Part shown: in pieces, positions 61,363-64,000 of the stretch
How positions within the stretch are numbered: position 1 is the first letter of the stretch
Layout of the letters: each line of letters opens with the position of its first letter
Origin: Planctomycetota bacterium
GTDB taxonomy: Bacteria > Planctomycetota > UBA1135 > UBA2386
Length of the DNA stretch: 64,000 bases
Assembly: GCA_016716265.1 (NCBI GenBank)
Contig: JADJWQ010000001.1
Span: forward strand, 2,356,001-2,420,000
Direction: 5' to 3'
Notes under the pieces: generated by a model
The model's database searches: none
What the model was told of the DNA's origin: nothing
What the model saw: only the letters and a program-made list of their open reading frames with translations
Translations under genes and position numbers: made by a program

Positions 61363-61625
61363 TCACCCAGCGCGAGCCGTGCGCGCGGCACGTTCTCGCG
61401 TCGAGCGCCCCGGTGCCGTCACGCCCCGGCAGGTCGCGCGCTCGCGGGCTGCGCACCTGTCAGCAGCGCTCCCCTCGTCGCGCGACCGCACGCGTCAGCG
61501 ACTCGCGATCGAGTGCAGGTTCCGTCGAACACCGGATCACCGCGTTCGGTCGCTGTGAGCGAGGCACCCGCGCAATCACTCGCACGGGTGATCCCGTACC
61601 CGAGACGTACGACCCGGGCCACGCG

Positions 61626-61654
61626 TTGACCGCGTGGCGAAGCGGCGCTAGAAC
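61626..61654 (+). promoter_or_regulatory. Promoter TTGACC-N17-TAGAAC for the sigma-factor gene
   Basis: A -35 TTGACC (61626-61631) and a -10 TAGAAC (61649-61654) are exactly 17 nt apart, 22 nt before the ATG at 61677. The -35 is identical to that of the GH115 gene. A GGAG lies about 10 nt before the ATG. Confidence 0.52.
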
Positions 61655-61676
61655 CCGAGAGCTGGAGACATCGCGG

Positions 61677-62243
61677 ATGTCGGGTGCTCGTGACACCGAC
61701 CTCGATTGGGACTCCGTGCAGCGGTTCGTGCACCTGGTGGCAAATCGACGGCCCGACGTCGACCACCATGTGGCGGCGGACGTCGCACAGGAGACTCTAC
61801 TGGCGCTCTGGTCGCTCGACCGCGCGGGGGCTCTCCGTCCGTCGTGGCGACAGCTCGCGCGTACGGTCTGCACGCGACTCGCCAGCCGAACGCGCATCCG
61901 CGAGCGCCGATGCGCGGCGGTCAGCGCGGACGAGTTGGAGCAGCTTCACGCCACCGCGGTCGCTGATGCGACGACGGCTTCGGGCGCCGACCTCTCCCGG
62001 GGCGAGCAGGTCCTCCGCTTCGCGAGCGAAATCCTGAGCGCCCGGCAAACTCGTGTGCTGCGGCTATGGTACCGTTCCACCTCGTCGAGATCCGCGCAAG
62101 CCAGGGCTCTCGGAATGTCCCTGACGGAGCACCGGGATATCCTCCGTGGGATCGTGAAGAAGCTGCAGAAGTACCCCCCCCCGCGGAAAGGAGATGATGT
62201 GATCCGATTCGGATCACCCCGACGATCCGGGCGCAACACCTGA
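61677..62243 (+). CDS. Sigma-70 family (ECF-like) RNA polymerase sigma factor
   Basis: A 188-residue sigma factor. Region 2 is at about residues 12-70 (FVHLVANRRPDVDHHVAADVAQETLLALW, then WRQLARTVCTRLASRTRIRERR). Region 4 is at about 115-175 and is less typical (ILSARQTRVLRLWYRSTSSRSAQARALGMSLTEHRDILRGIV), with a plausible helix-turn-helix. It is shorter and more divergent than the factor at 7338. It lies upstream of a Cys-rich exported protein and a carboxypeptidase-regulatory-domain membrane protein, which may be its targets. The upstream in-frame extension to 61413 is not used. Confidence 0.78.
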   Translation: MSGARDTDLDWDSVQRFVHLVANRRPDVDHHVAADVAQETLLALWSLDRAGALRPSWRQLARTVCTRLASRTRIRERRCAAVSADELEQLHATAVADATTASGADLSRGEQVLRFASEILSARQTRVLRLWYRSTSSRSAQARALGMSLTEHRDILRGIVKKLQKYPPPRKGDDVIRFGSPRRSGRNT

Positions 62244-62297
62244 ACGACAGCGGATCCGCGTCGAGTGAGGTGCGCACGCCGTCGGTTCGTACTACGC

Positions 62298-62333
62298 CTC
62301 GACACTCCACGACCACTCGACACTCCACGACCA
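62298..62333 (+). repeat. Perfect 18-bp tandem duplication abutting a start codon
   Basis: CTCGACACTCCACGACCA occurs twice. The last base is the A of the ATG at 62333. Confidence 0.88.
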
Positions 62334-62788
62334 TGCGACAGACGAGCTTCACTGGAACGATGCTCCACTGGAACCCGGTGAACCTGCTCACGTTCCTGAT
62401 CACCATTCTGGTCAGTCTGTTCGCGCTTGCAGCGACGTCGCCACCCGACGACACCTGCCAGTTCAACTGCGAGGGCCGGTGGTACCACAACGGCACCGGG
62501 GTCGTCCCTATCTGCGATGCAGGCGCTGGCTGCTCAGTCGGTGGCTCCTGCGTCAACACGCACCTGGACGGCAGCACCCACTGGTCGTGCCGCTGCACCC
62601 CGAACGCGGGTGATCCGTACGTCGATGAGAAGGCGTGCTGTCAGCCTCAGTGGACCCAGGACGCGGCGGGTTACGTCGACATGCTCGTGAACTGCTTCAC
62701 GATGTCCTGCGCGGACACGTGCGACGAGACCGCCGAGCCGAAGCACGGCCAGAATTCGTACTACATGTGCGACTGCCCGGACCCGTAA
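62333..62788 (+). CDS. Secreted cysteine-rich small protein
   Basis: A 151-residue exported protein. After a short polar start (MRQTSFTGTMLHWNP) a strong hydrophobic segment (residues 18-36, LLTFLITILVSLFALAATS) serves as signal peptide or anchor. The mature part of about 110 residues has some 15 Cys (CQFNCEGRWYHNG, CSVGGSCV, CRC, CCQPQW, CDETAE, CDCPDP) and is acidic, which points to a disulfide-knotted extracellular domain. No family is recognised. An in-frame GTG at 62270 would add a repeat-encoded extension, so the ATG is preferred. It lies between the sigma factor and the CarboxypepD_reg gene. Confidence 0.68.
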   Translation: MRQTSFTGTMLHWNPVNLLTFLITILVSLFALAATSPPDDTCQFNCEGRWYHNGTGVVPICDAGAGCSVGGSCVNTHLDGSTHWSCRCTPNAGDPYVDEKACCQPQWTQDAAGYVDMLVNCFTMSCADTCDETAEPKHGQNSYYMCDCPDP

Positions 62789-62893
62789 ACGGAGTGAGCG
62801 CTGCGGTCCGGTGTCCGAGCAGCCGCCGCCGTGCCGAACGATCCAAAGGCGATGCGGCGCGAGCTCGACCGGGCCTCCCTACCCGGAGCTCAC

Positions 62894-64000
62894 ATGAGAA
62901 GACTCGTCCGTGGCTTCGCCGCCGGCGCGATCGTGATCGGTCTGTTCCTGGCCTTCCAGCGCTGGCTGGACGCGGGGCGAGAGCCTCGCGCGCCGGCCCA
63001 CGCGGCACCCGGCTCGCACGCTGATCCGTTGCAGCCGGTGGGCGAACCGGCCACGGGAGATCACCCGATCCGCGAGCTCGTCGCGGACTCGCCTGGCGAT
63101 CACTTGCGACTCGTCATCCTCGACGCCACGACCGGAGCACCGATCGAGGGCGCCCTGCTGGGCGTGTACGTCGACTCGGATCGCACCCCGCGCTCCGGGA
63201 CGGTTCTCGCGGTCTCCGACGAGGGCGGAAGGTTGGAGGTCCAGCTCGACTCCGCATCGGTGCTCGACAGCCCGGGATACATCGGCGTCTCCGCGTCGGG
63301 TTACATCGCGAGCCGCGTCGATCTGGACGACGCACTGTCGCGAGCGGCCTCGGAGCATGCCGTGGTACTCCTCGAGCCGGGCGAGTCGTTGGTCGTTCAC
63401 TGTGTCGAGCGGGGAACCGGCCCATTGGCGGGCGTGACCGTGGGGCTGTCGAGGCATCGGCTGGGCTATCACGTTCCCGTGACAGACCTCCGGTGCGGCC
63501 CCCCGACGACGACGGCTGTCTTCGCGGGGATCACGAATGCGGACGGCGAGGCGAGGATCCTCGGGTTGCCTCCCGGCGACTACGTCTACAGCGTGCAGCA
63601 TCCCGAGTGCGTGCCGGTGGCTGGCCTGCCCGATGGCGAGGTGTGGAGCGTGCATCCATCTCGCGGAGAGCCTCAGCTCGTCGAGATCGAATTCGAGCGC
63701 CTGTACGCCGCCGTCCTGCTGGGACCGCGGGGATCGGTGAGAGCCGGCTCGACCGATGCGCCTGGGCTCCCGTATGCGACGTCGAATCCGCTCGCGATCC
63801 AGGCTGCCGCACGAGTCAATGTCGAGCTTCGCGCGAGGTTTCCGGATTCGGCTGTCTTCGTCGGCCTACCCCGAGCGGGGTTTCCCCCGGACCAGCACCC
63901 GCGGATATGCCGACTCGTGCTCAACTCCGGCGCGCTGATCGAGCAGGCGCTGGTGCCGAGGCCTTTGCACTTGGACGACGTGCAGATCGAGAGCGCCGAC
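62894..64000 (+). CDS. Membrane-anchored protein with carboxypeptidase regulatory-like domains (C-terminus outside window)
   Basis: An open frame of at least 369 codons that runs off the right edge without a stop. Residues 6-24 form a signal anchor. The body has CarboxypepD_reg/Ig-like segments (LRLVILDATTGAPIEGALLGVYVD, GRLEVQLDSASV, YIGVSASGYIA; a second unit has GITNADGEARILGLPPGDYVY). Such domains are common in surface proteins behind sigma-factor genes in Planctomycetota. A GGAG lies 6 nt before the ATG. Codon use is a little less GC-biased than in the housekeeping genes. Confidence 0.75.
   Translation, partial: MRRLVRGFAAGAIVIGLFLAFQRWLDAGREPRAPAHAAPGSHADPLQPVGEPATGDHPIRELVADSPGDHLRLVILDATTGAPIEGALLGVYVDSDRTPRSGTVLAVSDEGGRLEVQLDSASVLDSPGYIGVSASGYIASRVDLDDALSRAASEHAVVLLEPGESLVVHCVERGTGPLAGVTVGLSRHRLGYHVPVTDLRCGPPTTTAVFAGITNADGEARILGLPPGDYVYSVQHPECVPVAGLPDGEVWSVHPSRGEPQLVEIEFERLYAAVLLGPRGSVRAGSTDAPGLPYATSNPLAIQAAARVNVELRARFPDSAVFVGLPRAGFPPDQHPRICRLVLNSGALIEQALVPRPLHLDDVQIESAD

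Larger units (their letters stand above)
61260..61676. other. 417-bp divergent intergenic region
   Basis: The region lies between the SGNH gene and the second sigma-factor gene. It contains the -10 of the former (61266-61271), a 12-bp tandem duplication (61339-61362) and the promoter of the latter (61626-61654). The sigma-factor frame is open back to 61413, but that part looks non-coding. Confidence 0.5.

Overview
The window is very GC-rich and gene-dense. Most of its recognisable genes are bacterial housekeeping, signalling or secreted proteins. The gene content points to a Planctomycetota bacterium, probably one of the deep-branching, small-celled lineages. This is an inference from content, not a phylogeny. 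The supporting traits are a sigma-70-like factor divergent from a Ser/Thr kinase-TPR protein, FG-GAP, S1-protease and S9/M28 ectoproteins with signal peptides, a carboxypeptidase-regulatory-domain protein behind a sigma factor, a GH115 enzyme, and AlgI/AlgX-type surface acylation genes. No tRNA, rRNA, CRISPR array, insertion sequence or prophage was recognised.

Layout. 1-7 kb: a partial leucine-dehydrogenase-type gene, a coupled MinD/ParA-like ATPase and patatin phospholipase, FHA and HDOD signalling proteins, then a coupled glycosyltransferase and GT-C membrane glycosyltransferase. 7.3-11.8 kb: divergent sigma factor and kinase-TPR protein. 11.8-17.2 kb: secreted proteins and an S9 dipeptidyl peptidase. 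17.8-24.5 kb: potassium channel, GH115, PQQ-type sugar dehydrogenase lipoprotein, an orphan ABC ATPase and thioredoxin reductase. 24.6-29.2 kb: a membrane protein, a chimeric DUF1697 gene whose 5' end is a trxB fragment, a secreted alpha/beta hydrolase and a short GT-B-like protein. 29.4-32.7 kb: a FIST sensor, a polytopic membrane protein and a 43-residue membrane peptide in one overlapping operon, then a short gene with its own promoter, repeat-bearing leader and terminator. 32.8-38.3 kb: PilZ, zinc-ribbon HExxH membrane protein, RluA-type pseudouridine synthase, bS21 and RecD2. 38.4-42.7 kb: MBOAT, AlgX-like and degenerate SGNH proteins. 42.8-46 kb: the trmH-like, rarA and DUF72 operon. 46-53.2 kb: a membrane protein, an FG-GAP protein, a frameshifted M28 peptidase, and gluQ and rsgA whose start codons overlap head to head. 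53.2-61.3 kb: a repeat-bearing trypsin-like protease, MBL-fold and DUF2752 pair, GNAT, and an SGNH protein paralogous to the degenerate one at 41 kb. 61.6-64 kb: a sigma factor, a Cys-rich secreted protein and a carboxypeptidase-regulatory-domain membrane protein that runs off the window.

Themes. Ten genes have a TANNNT or CANNCT-like -10 hexamer ending only 6-10 nt before the start codon and no Shine-Dalgarno sequence, which fits leaderless mRNAs. Other genes have clear Shine-Dalgarno sequences. Operons are tightly packed with ATGA, GTGA or TGATG overlaps. Short tandem repeats with periods of 12, 15 or 18 bp recur at gene boundaries. The strongest oddities are the trxB::DUF1697 chimera, the catalytically dead SGNH protein in the surface-acylation operon with its intact paralogue elsewhere, a kinase whose catalytic-loop lysine is glutamate, and the leaderless-promoter pattern.
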